Source: Dreissena polymorpha
Lineage: Eukaryota > Mollusca > Bivalvia > Myida > Dreissenidae
Length of the DNA stretch: 64,000 bases
Direction: 5' to 3'
Assembly: GCF_020536995.1 (NCBI RefSeq)
Contig: NC_068357.1
Coordinates: 126,705,451-126,769,450, forward strand
The position numbers and the translations under genes were made by a program. This document shows positions 45,264-56,874 of the stretch, one piece after another. The notes beneath the pieces are model-generated. The model worked only from the letters and a program-made list of their open reading frames with translations, had not been told where the DNA came from and did no database searches. How positions within the stretch are numbered: position 1 is the stretch's first letter; each line of letters opens with the position of its first letter.

Positions 45264-45525
45264 TCGCATTACGCTTCTTCTGTATCGCATTACGCTTCTT
45301 CTGTATCGTATTACTCTTTAACTGTATTGCATTACTCCTCTACTGAATCGCATTACGTGTCTATTGTATCTCAAAATTCTTTTACTGTATTGCATTATGC
45401 TTTTACTTCATCACATTACGCTTCTTCTGTATCGCAATAGGCTTCTACTTTATCGCAATACGCCTCTACTGTATTGCATTTCCCTTCGAATGTATCGCAA
45501 TGCGCCTCAACTGTATCACCATATT
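45264..45525. repeat. 21-bp minisatellite, right part
   Basis: Continuation of the array at 40600-41022, with units such as CTGTATCGCATTACGCTTCT, about 12 copies. The Ser-His-Tyr-rich frame across it is an artefact. Confidence 0.85.
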
Positions 45526-45841
45526 AACAATCACACTATGTTATGATGAACAAATTAATTGTTTAATTTTTGATTGTTCGTGTAGCGAACAGCTAATGTT
45601 GTGACTGAAAAGTGTTGTTGTTCTTCTTCAGAGTTTATTTACAGGTCCCAGGCCACTTTACGATGTCATTTTAGCTGGACCTACCCCTGTGACCTTTCAG
45701 GGGAAAAAGATTAATTTTGAGCCAAAGTATGTCAAATTTACCCCGACTGCCCGGGTATTCGCTAAAGATATAATTTAGATCCAAATAGACCAGTGCACGA
45801 TGGCCAATGAGACCTTAATATGCACTGGTGGTAGACAATTT

Positions 45842-46330
45842 CAAGACAAATTCATGTCTGAACGCAGCTCCGCCAAGGGACTGCAGCGCACAGCTCTGCC
45901 TTTATGGCCACTATCGTTGTCACCAGCCGTCGTCTTCATCCCCGAGATCCCTCTATAAGGCCACCCCCTCGATGGCCTGATCCTGAGCTCAGGTCCGCCC
46001 CGTATTTCCTCTACCCTGGTGATCCTGCTTTCCCGCTGTTCCCGTCCCTCTTCAGACGGGACATCTGGCAGGTCCGGGCCAGCGAACTCTCGACGATAAA
46101 CAGCGGTTGACAAGACCGCTGCATCTTGGAGAAGGCAGCAATATCCGCAGAATAGAGGACGTCAGGCTCGAGGGTGGCGGTTTGTTGGATTAGCAGAGCC
46201 GCCCGCAGACGTTCCCCTCAGTTGAGAAAAACTTCTGCGGGTGACTCTAGCCTCGCACGCTCTAGCTGCAGCTGTTGTAGCTGCTGACCGAGTGACTGAA
46301 AATTCCAAGTCAGTTCGGCTTATCTACGGA
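45842..46330 (-). pseudogene. Coding-like GC-rich remnant inside the unclassified element
   Basis: The minus strand has an open stretch rich in Arg, Glu, Gly and Pro and a coiled-coil-like LGQQLQQLQLERARLE piece in another frame. Base composition differs sharply from the surroundings. The family is not recognised; I make no functional claim. It looks broken. Confidence 0.35.
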
Positions 46331-46659
46331 AAGCCTACTACCCGCCCAACATGCCGTACGCGCGCGAGAAAGAGTTGTATAATTTATGCAAGAGGTTTGA
46401 GTTCTCCAACTATATTTATTCACAAATGGAAACATTATATGAATATCGTGTTAAATGTAATAGTTTCGAACGGAGCTTATATAGAAAAGAATCAATGAAC
46501 ATTGATTGTATTATACGCAGAAGAGATTGTTTATGAATTATTAAAATAGTCCACTTTCTGCTGCGTCTTCATGACGTTGTATTTTTGCTCAGCTCATTCA
46601 TAATCTGGGGCTATTAAAAGATGCGGCTGCCGATAAACAAGGGAGAGTCCAATTGCACG

Positions 46660-46870
46660 GGTGATAACAACGCAATAGGTTACGCTTGTTTATATTCACA
46701 GTTCTCAATTTAGAAAACGTTGAACATGAGTTCGCTAAAACCGAATATAAAAAACAATTAAATATAACAAATATCTATTAATAGATGCCGGAAAAGATAA
46801 ACACGTGTAGTGGGGAAAGTGATAACAACGCAATAGTATAAGGTTACGCTTGTTTATTTCATAACTTCGT
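46660..46870. repeat. Direct duplication GTGATAACAACGCAATAG
   Basis: GATAACAACGCAATAG followed by GGTTACGCTTGTTTAT occurs at about 46663-46693 and again at about 46821-46858, once with a five-base insertion (TATAA). Confidence 0.7.
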
Positions 46871-47388
46871 TGATAGCGCTTGACTGTTGACTGATTTCTT
46901 GAAGTACTGCGGGCGGGGGGGGGGGCAATCTGATATGGCTGGGAAATCTGCAACAAGACTTATAAATGATCTGCGAAATTCACACATTCACGTGTTCAGA
47001 TGAGGTTATTAGCTATCAACCTTAATTAACATCGGCAGATTCTTTTTATCAGATAAACGGACGAAAACGGAAAAGTAAAAAAAATATCGTCCGGGGTAGA
47101 CACAGTGGAGTATCGATAAACGTTGATAACACAGTATTTTTTCAAAGATGAAACACACAAACAGCAACAAATATAGTTTCATGATAAGACAGAAATCGTT
47201 TCATTATATAACCACACATGTTTGTCGCAATCGTCAGTCTGTACGGAAGTCATTCTTGAAAGACTGAAACGCTACCGAAATTTGCCACTTCGCTATAAAT
47301 AACACAGTTAACACAGTTTGACTTCAATTTCCTATCGAAAAGTATTTTTCAAAGATGTTCCATTTATATGAAACAAAGATATTTTTAT

Positions 47389-47575
47389 AGATCCGCGTAA
47401 TGCGAAATGGGTCTTATGCCATATGCGACTAGCGTAGCTATGGTCCAGCCTGCGCATCCCGCAGTAGGTCAGGAGATACATTATGAGACCACGAAACCTT
47501 GCGCAACTGCGCAAACAGGGCTTTAGCTTCGCTAGTCAACGTGCCGTTAGACATATTTTCGCATGACGCGGCTAG
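47389..47575. mobile_element. TCATGCG family MITE, copy 2
   Basis: The ends CGCGTAATGCGAAATGGGTC and ATATTTTCGCATGACGCGG are inverted. TCTTATGCCATATGCGACTA and GCGCAACTGCGC are shared with copies 1 and 3. It lies within the unclassified element. Confidence 0.75.
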
Positions 47576-48049
47576 AAAAGTATGATCTGAATTTGTCGGA
47601 AAAAAAACAACTGCATGTCGAAAGAAAACTGCATGCTTATCAAATATTTCAATACCATATATTTCGGTGGTAAAAAAATTAACTCATTATAAGCAAAATG
47701 AGGACACAGATGATGTGATCTCCCGTATTATAACTTTTATTTACATACATTTACTTGTGGTTTGAAACACGTGCAATTATTAACACAAATTTCAGCTGTG
47801 AATATGCGACAAACAAGTGACAAAAATGAATTACAATAATTTAAATATTTTTGTTTCATTGAATTATTTAAAGCGTATTTTTCTAACTCTATTTCAAAGT
47901 CACGATAATATATTTAAGCGTCCGATCGACAAAATCACCAATGGCATTGAATCTGTCAGCTCGCGATTAAAGTTGAACATGTAAAAGAAACTGGCGATTG
48001 TACAAAAATCAAGGTAACTCTATAAATGATATAGCATTCATTAGTTTAA

Positions 48050-48500
48050 CAGAGCTCGCTCAGCAACTAGAGAATGCAAGTCGCGATCGGGGGGAAGAGT
48101 CGCGATCGGGGGGAGAGTCGCTCGTAGAAGATTTTATTGAAGACTCCGATGGGCGACTCTGTAAATCAGCGAGTACCGTCATCCCTCGACCCGTCCCTTC
48201 GCTGAATCCCAGAATTTGGAAGGATCGCTTAGCGGAATGGTAATTGTCAGTAGGAAAAAAACGCTTTTACTACATCGCCGGAAGAGGGACAGGTACTGAG
48301 GAACTGGCAGCGTAGAGGACGAGCGTGGCAGATATACAGGCCAGGATTTCGAGGTGATGGCCTATGAAGATAATTGAAGTTTCGAAGGTCGGCGGTACCC
48401 AGTTCGCTCAATGCGCTGAGGAAACCGTTCTGGGGGTTCGAATTGACAGCCTGTGGCGTCTAGAGGCCATACAAGCAGCGGAGCGCGCGATGAGCGGGAA
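48050..48500 (+). pseudogene. Coding-like remnant at the right side of the unclassified element
   Basis: The plus-strand frame reads LTELAQQLENASRDRGEESR, ESLVEDFIEDSD and PSLNPRIWKDRLAEW. It contains a 19-20 bp tandem duplication (GAGTCGCGATCGGGGG). Acidic and low-complexity in part; no domain recognised. Confidence 0.35.
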
Positions 48501-48685
48501 GAAGATCTTCTTTAGTTTTCAGCACTCCCTTTGCATAGTAACCTTGTCCTTTTAACGGCAACCAGACATGATCTGTAGTTAAATTGTCTACCAGTGCACA
48601 AAAAGGTGTCATTTGCCACCATGCACTAGTCTATTTGGAACAAAATTATTTCGTTCGCGAATACCCGGGCAGCCGAGGTGAATTT

Positions 48686-49526
48686 CACAAGCCACATTAC
48701 AGTCATGTATTCTGACAAATATGCGTCGTGAGAGTTACTTTCTAGTCGCCAAACAGTTGCCATTTACGTAATATAAAACGGTAATTAATACAGTACATTA
48801 TAGACAATGTCAGGCATCATCCTCACAAATTTTAATTGTAAACAATAGTTACAAATGAAAAGTTAAAAGGAAATAGTGAGCAACTGAATCCTTATGGCGA
48901 GTAAGTTGTCAAAACAACAACCTTTAAAGAATCTACGCGGTAGCAATTTAACTTCAGTACATGTATGTATATTTCGCTTTTGTATAGCCACGTGTTAATA
49001 TTGACTGATTAAAGTCCCTTTGTACGCATCTAAAAACGTGTTTTAAAATATTTCGAAATAGTTGATGTCGTCTGTCAAGTTCCATGCATGAAAAGCGTTC
49101 ATGTTGCAAACAGACCAGGTGTTGTAACTCAATATAGACGTGGAATTCAGAACATTAAGTATTTTAGGGTGAAAAATATATATCGAAATAAATGCACATG
49201 ATGAAAAATTATCGATCCATTGAAACAATAGAAAAAATACACAAATTTACGAATTAACATTACAGTAGATGGTTCGTTCATAAAAATATTGATGACGGTG
49301 GAGTAGAGGAGTTACGCGTTAATGTCAGTACATGAAAATGAATAAAAATGAAATGTAAAAACATTAAATGAAGCATTTAATTTCAGGCTAAACATATTTA
49401 ATATTTTTTAATTTGGTTTGATCGAGAATTTAATACAAAGCTCGATAATACCAATACATTTATTATTAGAATTATGGTGTGGTTCATTCTTTGTTAGACT
49501 TACAAACTTTTTCGTTCGCGCCAACT
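48686..49526. other. Non-coding stretch between two elements
   Basis: AT-rich sequence, nothing recognised. Confidence 0.4.
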
Positions 49527-50013
49527 CACGGGGTGGAATAATTGCGACCATAACGCTCGTGTTGTGTGCGTAAAATGTCGCAATGCAGCTTCCGTTGTGG
49601 TGGCAATTTCAAAAGATGGATGCAAACGGTGAGTACGGTTTTGTTTTTTACGTTTCCCGAAGACATACAGACCTTTATTTAAAAATCGGGGAATGCTATT
49701 CGATACCAATATAAATATTGTTTACTATTCTGGCAAAATTCTTGAGAAAAATCCGATATCCTAACCTCAAGGACTTTACAAAGGTGTGTTCTATGATGTT
49801 GACAATTAACAAGTCGCATATTTTTACGAAATCATTACATTTTTGTACAGAAAATCCAATTGTAAATTCGTTTTTCTAATAACTATGCTCGGCTACAAAA
49901 AATATCGTAACCTCTTCTGAAAAGAAGGCGTTGTACCCGTTGTTTTGAAAATGTTGTGGTCGCAAGCACATGTTGTGGTCGCAATTTATTGTTGTGGTGC
50001 TGATGTGAAATAA
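49527..50013 (+). repeat. Left long terminal inverted repeat
   Basis: It contains an ATG (49583), 15 codons (MQLPLWWQFQKMDAN) and a donor, CG|GTGAGTACGG, at 49628/49629. Near its inner edge GTTGTGGTCGCAA appears twice with a third variant, GTTGTGGTGCTG; near its outer edge is ATTGCGACCATAACGC. These repeated motifs are candidate protein-binding sites. Confidence 0.8.
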
Positions 50014-51260
50014 AACAGACGGATAATTGAATCTTTATGTCTGTCTCTTTGTCTGTCTGTTTCTGTGTCTGTCTGTCTGTCAATCTGTCTTTTTCTGTGT
50101 ATGTGTGTCTGTCCCTTTGTACGTCCGTCCGTCCTTGTCCGTCCGTCCGTCTGATTGTTACTCAATCTACATTTTATCCAGACTGGCTCATGTTCGAAAT
50201 CTGGTGCTGGTGACTTGAGGAATCACTCTGCATTTCATTAAATAAATATATTGTTAAATATAGAAAGCATATAACCGAATCCCTTAAATTGTTGTGTATA
50301 TGTTCATCATTTAGTATGGTTATGAATTTCATTTCTGTGCTCATCTCTATGTGAAGTCGAATAACAGTATAAACATTGAAATATTTGAAACGCACTTGAT
50401 TACAGAGTTATTTAACTTATTAACAAATGCGCTATTGTGTGCACTGCTGTTTTTTATGTTGGCACAATGAGATTTCCAGAAGACAAACGAGACTTTTAAA
50501 GTTAAAATATCCATTTTGTTATAGCAGGTGAAGATGAATTACCTCATTGCCAGGTCTTTTTAAACGCGGCACAGTTTTAATTTGCTACTAACGTTATTAT
50601 TGGAATTAAAAATACAAGTTTAATACAAAGTAAGTTCTTCACTTGATAAATGCTCATGAAGATAATATAGATTACTTAATATGTTGATTAACTTGTTTAC
50701 GTGATTATGATGTTTATAACATTACATTTCCATGTGTAGAAATGTATTAAAATTCCTTTGCTTATATATACGCAGAACAGTTCTATGGCCCGAGTATCAA
50801 GTTCTCAAATGCAAATAGGTTTGTCCTCCGTCCGTCCGTCTTTCTGTCCGTCCTTCCGCAAAACTTTATCATGCGGTATATCATTAAGTACAAACCGGTT
50901 ACTCTTATGAAATTTGGTATGCATAAATAGAAATTAAAAATTTCACCAAAACGGGACCCTGCTATAACTGTAATGCACTGACGGTACTTAAAAAACCCTG
51001 TTATGTCACATTGGTTGTAAATCAAGGGCGATATATGCTGTCTCGTCCTGATTTAATATTTTCTTGCTAAATTGTCACGTTATATACTCATAACGATTTG
51101 GTATGTTTCAGGTCGCAACGTGGATATGCCGACATCAAACAAACGCCAAAAGTGTTTCTGCTACTTCTGTGGAAAGATTTTTAGTGCAGAAGCCATAGTC
51201 TCGTTCCATATCAAAAACATCCATGAACAAACAACTCGCAACTCGCTTTGTCTGCGGTAA
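49583..51260 (+). CDS. Predicted two-exon zinc-finger gene inside the long-TIR element
   Basis: The exon in the left repeat (49583-49628) ends in phase 1. An acceptor, GTATGTTTCAG, at 51101-51111 opens exon 2 in phase 1, giving RNVDMPTSNKRQ and then a C2H2 finger, CFCYFCGKIFSAEAIVSFHI followed by KNIH (C-x2-C-x12-H-x4-H). The frame stops at 51260. Up to three more finger-like pieces (LNMKRHQRVVH; HTCFVCNKHLL; YKYKCENWCKEYAYKRSTER) lie just downstream to 51490 in other frames, so the gene looks decayed after the first finger. Known role of C2H2 arrays: DNA binding. Here it may be captured host sequence or an element-encoded DNA-binding protein. Confidence 0.5.
50018..50160. repeat. TCTG/TCCG simple-sequence tract
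   Basis: Runs of CTGTCTGTCTGT and CGTCCGTCCGTC directly inside the left inverted repeat; a cysteine/valine-rich frame here is an artefact. Confidence 0.85.
50775..51010. repeat. Bivalve GTCCGTCC-type interspersed repeat
   Basis: TCCGTCCGTCCGTCTTTCTG followed by GCAAAACTTTATCATGCGG resembles a common mollusc repeat; a relative lies at 54700-54850. Confidence 0.55.
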
Positions 51261-51574
51261 AAACATGTAGCACAGTTTTAAACATGAAAAGACATCAACG
51301 CGTCGTCCACTTGAAAAAAGGGCCTCATACGTGTTTTGTATGCAACAAACATTTGCTTGCAGGCAAGACATTAACTAACATATGAGCAAGTCTCATGGCA
51401 ACGGATACAAATACAAGTGTGAAAATTGGTGCAAGGAGTATGCGTACAAACGAAGTACTGAACGACACGTGGCTGTGTGTGGCAGACACAAACCAGAAGT
51501 CATATGTGAAAAGTTCAAAGAGCATGTTGGGAATGAAATGAGGCCAACGGGCTGTTTGATTTTATTTATGTAAC

Positions 51575-53585
51575 GACTACATTGTATGCATGTTTTAATT
51601 ACGTTAATTGCTTAATATGTTTTGCTTCAGTATATATTTTATATGTAATTAAAGACAAATTGTTTGTTTTTGTTTTACTTTAAACTGCATAAACTTTATG
51701 CTATTGAGATAAAAAAAATATGCTTTAGATTAAACTGTATAACATATATGAAAGTTTGCTCAATAATTTTATTTCTTTCCCCTCTGATATTTGATTAAAT
51801 TATCAGTTAATAAATTTTAACGTACATATCAAAATGCAATTCAAGGTTGAAATTTGACCACACTCGTAGTAAGTTTTTTTGTTTCCACTAACATTGCCAA
51901 AACGTAGGGAAGGTAGGTCAGCGAAACTTTTTTCATTTGACGTTGTTTACATTTGCAAGATATTTTCAACTAAGCAAGTTCTTCTAAATGTGTTTTCTGC
52001 TCCAATTAGAAGTTATATTGGCACCAGATTTGCAAAATTATCTTTATAATACCCATAGCAATTAGATGTAAGATTTATCTTACTCTTATATATTTTGTTT
52101 TACTTAAAACCGATATTTGAAGTTGAAAACTTGATCAACATTCTCATTTGTTGAAGTGAAATATATTCATAAAGTTTTGGCTATTGATGCTGAACTGTAT
52201 TTTTATAATATGTATAGTCTCTTATAACTCAATTGTGAGTGGCATTTATGTACTATGTTTTAAAGCTATTTTATATATGTTTTACTAGGTACATGATGAT
52301 GAGACTTTAATAAACTATCTTATCTATCTGTGTTTGCAACATTAATTATATAACATTCAAAGATGGCACAGTCATACTTTTGATAACAATAATCAAGTTA
52401 AACAAATAATGAATTATTCGCCGTAAACTTGATTTCCAATGACCAAACAAATTACGTGTCGGAACGAAAAATTAGGATCTGTCGGGTAAATGGAAAACAA
52501 ACAAATTTTTGGACCTTAATTACATATTTTAAATGGTTTCAAAAGGAATGTTTCATGTTCCTGTATTTTGAAAAAAATTTCGAAAAGAGCAAAAAACACA
52601 TGATTTGTAGAGAACACTTCTTACAAGAGTCATGAATTTAAAACAAAGAACAAAACACATAATAAGAATAGAAGTTTATTTAATAAAATCTAATTCTATG
52701 TATAACTATGTTATATTTTGCATAAAATAAAGGTATAATTTTAACTTTTTCTCCACCAATGTTTCGGATTCAAATCCGATTAAGAAAATGTCCGTTCCAC
52801 GTTTATTTTTTTCCAATAAACACTATAACGTATAATAAAGACGCTTTAATATTGTTGGCTACAAGAGTTATCATTCTGTCTATAACACCAAAATCTAAAC
52901 CATCTGATAGGTCACAGTGCACAGGATTGTTATCCAATAAAACCTCAGACGGACAGTCAAAATTAATTTTTGAATCTGCAGGAGACAGCTGCTTGTTTCG
53001 ACATAGAAATTGCGACTCGTTTTTTTGGTCCGCCCATGAAACTCATAAACTTTCCTCAAATACTCGGTTGCCCAACCAAAACAAATTAAAACTTGTATCA
53101 CTGTAACGCATTGCGCGCGTATCGTTATCGAAACCAATTCACAACATCTTTGAACAAAATAAATGCAATATTGCCCATCGGGAAACTTTTGGGCTACCAA
53201 CGTCAGAAATATTACAAAGTCCGCTTTCACATTGTGTTCTTTTCAGATGTCTAACACCTTGTCGAAAAGATGGTGTATGGGCACCATCACTGTATATATA
53301 TGTTTCTTCACTGGCATCATTTATTAATCAAATATTTGATCGTTAAAGTGAATTAAAAGCTAATTCTTTTTTAGCTTTGACAATATATGAAATGATTTTA
53401 TGCCTTATGAGTTTTGAAATAATATCACTTATTTTGGGGATTGGTGACACTATTCTACTCAATTTCAATGCAGGAGAAAATAGTTTTTCCGACAGCTATT
53501 TTGACAAAGTCGTTTTCCACCACCGTTTTTAACAGGCGTACTGGTATTTAACGTCCAATTTGAAGATGTTTTTCCAAGGACGTTT
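51575..53585. other. Interior of the long-TIR element, no recognised gene
   Basis: Opposing frames of about 111-115 codons near 52759-53230 overlap each other and show no domain. Otherwise AT-rich. Confidence 0.35.
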
Positions 53586-54249
53586 CTACTGTATGAAATC
53601 CGTTTGATAATGGATGGGAACAATCCTTTCTTTCGTCTTCCCTTGAATATTCACATCTGCAATACAACAAAAATAATAAAAATAATCTTTACTATGAGTG
53701 GCCGTAATGCGAGGTTTTCATGCAACATAATTGTATTGTTTTAGTTGTTTCAATAAAACAACTACCAACCTTTGATCTTATGTTACATTACTTCCCTTAC
53801 GTTTGTTCTTATATATGTTACTTCACATCAGCACCACAACAATAAATTTCGACCACAACATATGCTCGCGACCACAACATTTTCAAAACAGCAGGTACAA
53901 CGCCTTCTTTTCATAAGAGGTTTCGATATTTTTTGTAGCCGAGCATAGTTATTAAAAAAACGAATATAAAATGGGATTTTCTGTACAAAAATATAGTAAT
54001 ATCGTACAAATATGCGACTTGTTCATTGTCAACATCACAGGAACCAACCTTTGTAAAGTCCTTGATGTTAGGATATCGGATTTTTCTCAAGAATTTTGCC
54101 AGAATAGTAAACAATATTAATATTCGTATCGAATAGCATTCCCCGATTTTAAAATTAAGGTCTGTATGTCTTCGGGAAACGTAAAAAACAAAAGCGTACT
54201 CACCGTTTGAATCCATTGTTTGAAATTGCCACCACAACGGAAGCTGCAT
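53586..54249 (-). CDS. Predicted two-exon transcript starting in the right inverted repeat
   Basis: The mirror of the left first exon (54249-54204, MQLPLWWQFQTMDSN) ends at a donor, CG|GTGAGTACGC. Running inward on the minus strand, an acceptor with a strong pyrimidine tract, TTTTTGTTGTATTGCAG, at 53657-53672 opens a phase-1 exon reading VNIQGKTKERIVPIHYQTDF and stopping at 53586. The total would be about 39 residues. I recognise no domain. The shared first exon and matching phase suggest that both repeats launch convergent transcripts. Confidence 0.35.
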
Positions 54250-54305
54250 TGCGACATTTTACGCACATAACACGAGCGTTATGGTCGCAATGATTCCACC
54301 CCGTG
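53817..54305 (-). repeat. Right long terminal inverted repeat
   Basis: Inverted copy of 49527-50013 with scattered substitutions and small indels. It keeps the ATG, the donor and the GTTGTGGTCG motifs. Confidence 0.8.
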
Positions 54306-54700
54306 CAACTTAGATATGCGTTGAATTTCTTTTTTCATCTTTGTAATCATAAGCGGAGTTTGTGAGAATCCTGCATGAAATTATGAGAGATTGTTAATCA
54401 ATGGCATTTTCCTCATTTTTCAAAATCTCAACACTGTAGACAATTAAAAGTAAATTACATCGGTGTTCAAAAGTCGAACTTGATGTCCGGTGACTGTAAG
54501 GAATATTAAATACGTTCAAAGAGCGAACAACTGCAGTGCCTTCAGCGCTTTGATTATTTCTTATCTGCGTTCATATTGAAATGACATTTCGTTTTCGAAC
54601 AGTTATTTTCCTTCATGGTTTAAAGACACCACAGCTTGTACTTTGTCTTGTATTCTACGTTTAATCTTTAATTTTAAATGAATTGAAAGGTGTTCTCTTT
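54306..54700. other. Non-coding stretch
   Basis: Nothing recognised between the long-TIR element and the GTCCG repeat. Confidence 0.4.
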
Positions 54701-54850
54701 TATTATACCCATGATACGTAGTAAAGATGTGCGGTATATTGAAATCACCATTGAAGTCCGTCCTCCGCCCGCCCATCCGTCTGTTGGCCCATCCGTCTGT
54801 CCGCAAATCCGTCTGTGTGTCTTTTCAACGTATAACATTCAGACGTGAAT
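54700..54850. repeat. GTCCGTCC-type interspersed repeat, second copy
   Basis: GAAGTCCGTCCTCCGCCCGC and CCCATCCGTCTG runs; related in style to 50775-51010. Confidence 0.5.
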
Positions 54851-56515
54851 GAATTGGTTTTCGAGGTCAAGTTCAAATTGGTTTTCTAAGTTCAAACATA
54901 CACAAGTAATGCTCCTTTTTTAACTTTGACATTATGTAACAACATGTTATTTGCGCATCTATATGGTTTAATTTAAAAATCTGGAAAACTTAAAAAGGTT
55001 TCAGCTTGAAACCTTGTAGGCAGATAGATCTCATGTAGGGGAAGTGCAGTGACAAGAACCGTTACTATTGATGTCATACTTGTATTGTTATTATCCTTTG
55101 TTAATGTGTAAGCTTACCTTTTGACCGTAGTAAATATCAACAATAAACGAGGTATCAACTTGAATCAAATTAAGTATGTACATCTCATTGGAGAGACTGA
55201 AATCATAACTCGTGCTTCCATAATTTTAGAATTACTGCCGTTCATTAGTTTCATGCGGGGGTATTTCACGACAGTGACAGTTCTAGTTGCTACTAAATTT
55301 GAATTGTGATTTTCCAATTAGGTTACTTTTTATTTACTACATGTAAATTTTTCGTGAATGAATTATAGCCAAGTGTGAGGTTTGTAGCTCCATGGAGCCA
55401 TTTTAAACCCTCAAATTCTTTGAATGGACCTTTCCATGGCATTGACTCATGTGTAACCATTCGTTGAGTGTTTTTATTGTTTACGTCATGGGTATTTACA
55501 TGTGTTGTGTTTCATACTATTTGGTATTTGGTTCCTCTCTGTGCATATATTTCTGACAAATTGCAATACGGATAACTATAACAATACATGCTACACTCCT
55601 ATTTATTTTCTTTATTTTGTGCAAGGGAAATAATCAAGAAAATGTTACACTGAAAATCGCCACAGTGGTCTCACATACTTCATATAGCAGGGGAGGTCAC
55701 TGAAAGCAAGTTTTACCTCCCTTATTAGTAGATACGTCAAATATCTAATTGGTACGCAAATCATTAGACCTACCTATGCGAAAGTGCTGTCATTCAGAGA
55801 AAATGCTCATACCAAAATTGATTTTATTTGAAATAATTGTCAATAGTTTATTAGGTAATGTATTGTGAAAATTCACATTACGTCTGAAAGTTGTCAGCTT
55901 GTTTAAATTAAAGGAACTTAATCACTTTTTTAATGTGAGGTCTCCGGCTCAGTGCACAGATACATGTGCATTACTGCAGTAAATGTTTTTATGAGCATTT
56001 TACCATCCACAATAAAAGAAAACAGCATTGAAGTTGCTCAAATGAAATCTATTTGGTAATTATTAAATTTCTGTATCAAGTTTGTATACATTCTATTCAT
56101 AATGTTAATGTTATAAAATGTTTTTTTGCCAGTAATATTTTTCAGTGAAAGAAACATCACTGTCTAGTTGTAGAACTTATGTTATGTCAGCATATATTGA
56201 ACACTAGACATAAGCTTTAAAGGAACTTGTTAAAAAATATCAAAACGAACAATTTAAAACTTTTTGTCTCAGATTCAAAATAGTAAAGAGTATTTTATAC
56301 TAGGGACCTAATAAATGCTTATGACATATACACAGACCCAAAATATATGTTTATTAATGAATAATTATCATTTGCAATTGACAAAATTATAAACAATGCA
56401 AATATGAAACAATTTAATGAGTTGGAGTGTTTCAGTTGGTTTCCTTATATTGTATTACAACACATGGAAAGCTTTTATGGTAATTTATGAAGTGTGAACT
56501 GCTGTCTGTTAAATA
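54851..56515. other. Non-coding stretch, nothing recognised
   Basis: AT-rich sequence; a 62-codon frame at 55121-55309 lacks any motif or splice context I trust. Confidence 0.4.
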
Positions 56516-56518
56516 ATA

Positions 56519-56600
56519 GTCTAGGTGGCTGAGTGGTTAGAGCGATAGCAGTTTAATTCAAAAGATCCTGATGATTAAAGTCCAGGTAATGGTAACTTAT
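56519..56600 (+). pseudogene. tRNA pseudogene or tRNA-derived SINE head
   Basis: GTCTAGGTGGCTGAGTGGTT with AGAGCG is a good A-box region. About 45 nt later GATTAAAGTCCAGG stands where GGTTCGANTCC is expected, so the B box is decayed. The spacing suggests a long-variable-arm (Ser/Leu-like) source, but no clean cloverleaf can be drawn. Confidence 0.4.
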
Positions 56601-56874
56601 ATTTGATTCCTGTTAACTTATATTTGTGTACTTATGCTCTAGTAATTTAGCTCTAATTTTTAAATGAACCATTTCATTGATTATTTTTAACTTGAGAAAC
56701 ATTCTGAAAAAATGTTGTATTTACATAGAAAACTGTTATATTTATTATTATGGAAAATAGTAATTATTCCAAGAATACAAGTGCAATAAAAAACTGCCTT
56801 CACCATAATCAAAACTGGGAACTTGGGAACACAACTTGTGTCTGTACAGGCTAAACAGGGATGAGACTTTCAGC

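Larger units (their letters stand above)
45733..48685. mobile_element. Unclassified element with about 125-bp inverted ends
   Basis: The left end (45733-45858: ATTTACCCCGACTGCCCGGG, CCAAATAGACCAGTGCA, TGGTAGACAATTT) is repeated inverted at 48564-48685 (AAATTGTCTACCAGTGCA, GTCTATTTGG, CCCGGGCAGCCGAGGTGAA), with roughly 75-80% identity. The interior has GC-rich coding-like ends (45842-46330 and 48050-48500) and an AT-rich middle holding a TCATGCG MITE. No capsid, polymerase or transposase domain is recognised. It appears broken and fairly old. Target duplication not resolved. Confidence 0.6.
49527..54305. mobile_element. 4.8-kb element with ~490-bp inverted repeats and 5-bp target duplication
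   Basis: CACGGGGTGGAAT at 49527 and its complement ending at 54305 are flanked by CAACT on both sides, a probable 5-bp target duplication. The inverted repeats (49527-50013 and 53817-54305) are about 90% identical. Each contains GTTGTGGTCGCAA-type motifs several times near its inner edge and a short first exon with a splice donor. The interior has C2H2 zinc-finger remnants and otherwise AT-rich DNA. No capsid gene, polymerase or known transposase was seen. Length, target duplication and CAC ends do not settle a superfamily. Confidence 0.75.

Noticed and set aside
50027-50218. Cysteine/valine-rich frame
   Set aside because: Translation of TCTG/TCCG simple sequence.
52759-53230. Opposing frames of 115 and 111 codons inside the long-TIR element
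   Set aside because: They overlap on opposite strands, neither has a recognisable domain, and neither links in phase to the repeat-borne first exons with a convincing acceptor.
49527-54305. Assignment of the long-TIR element to Polintons
   Set aside because: It is 4.8 kb, the flanking duplication looks like 5 bp, the ends start CAC, and no polymerase, integrase or capsid-like sequence is visible. The superfamily is left open.
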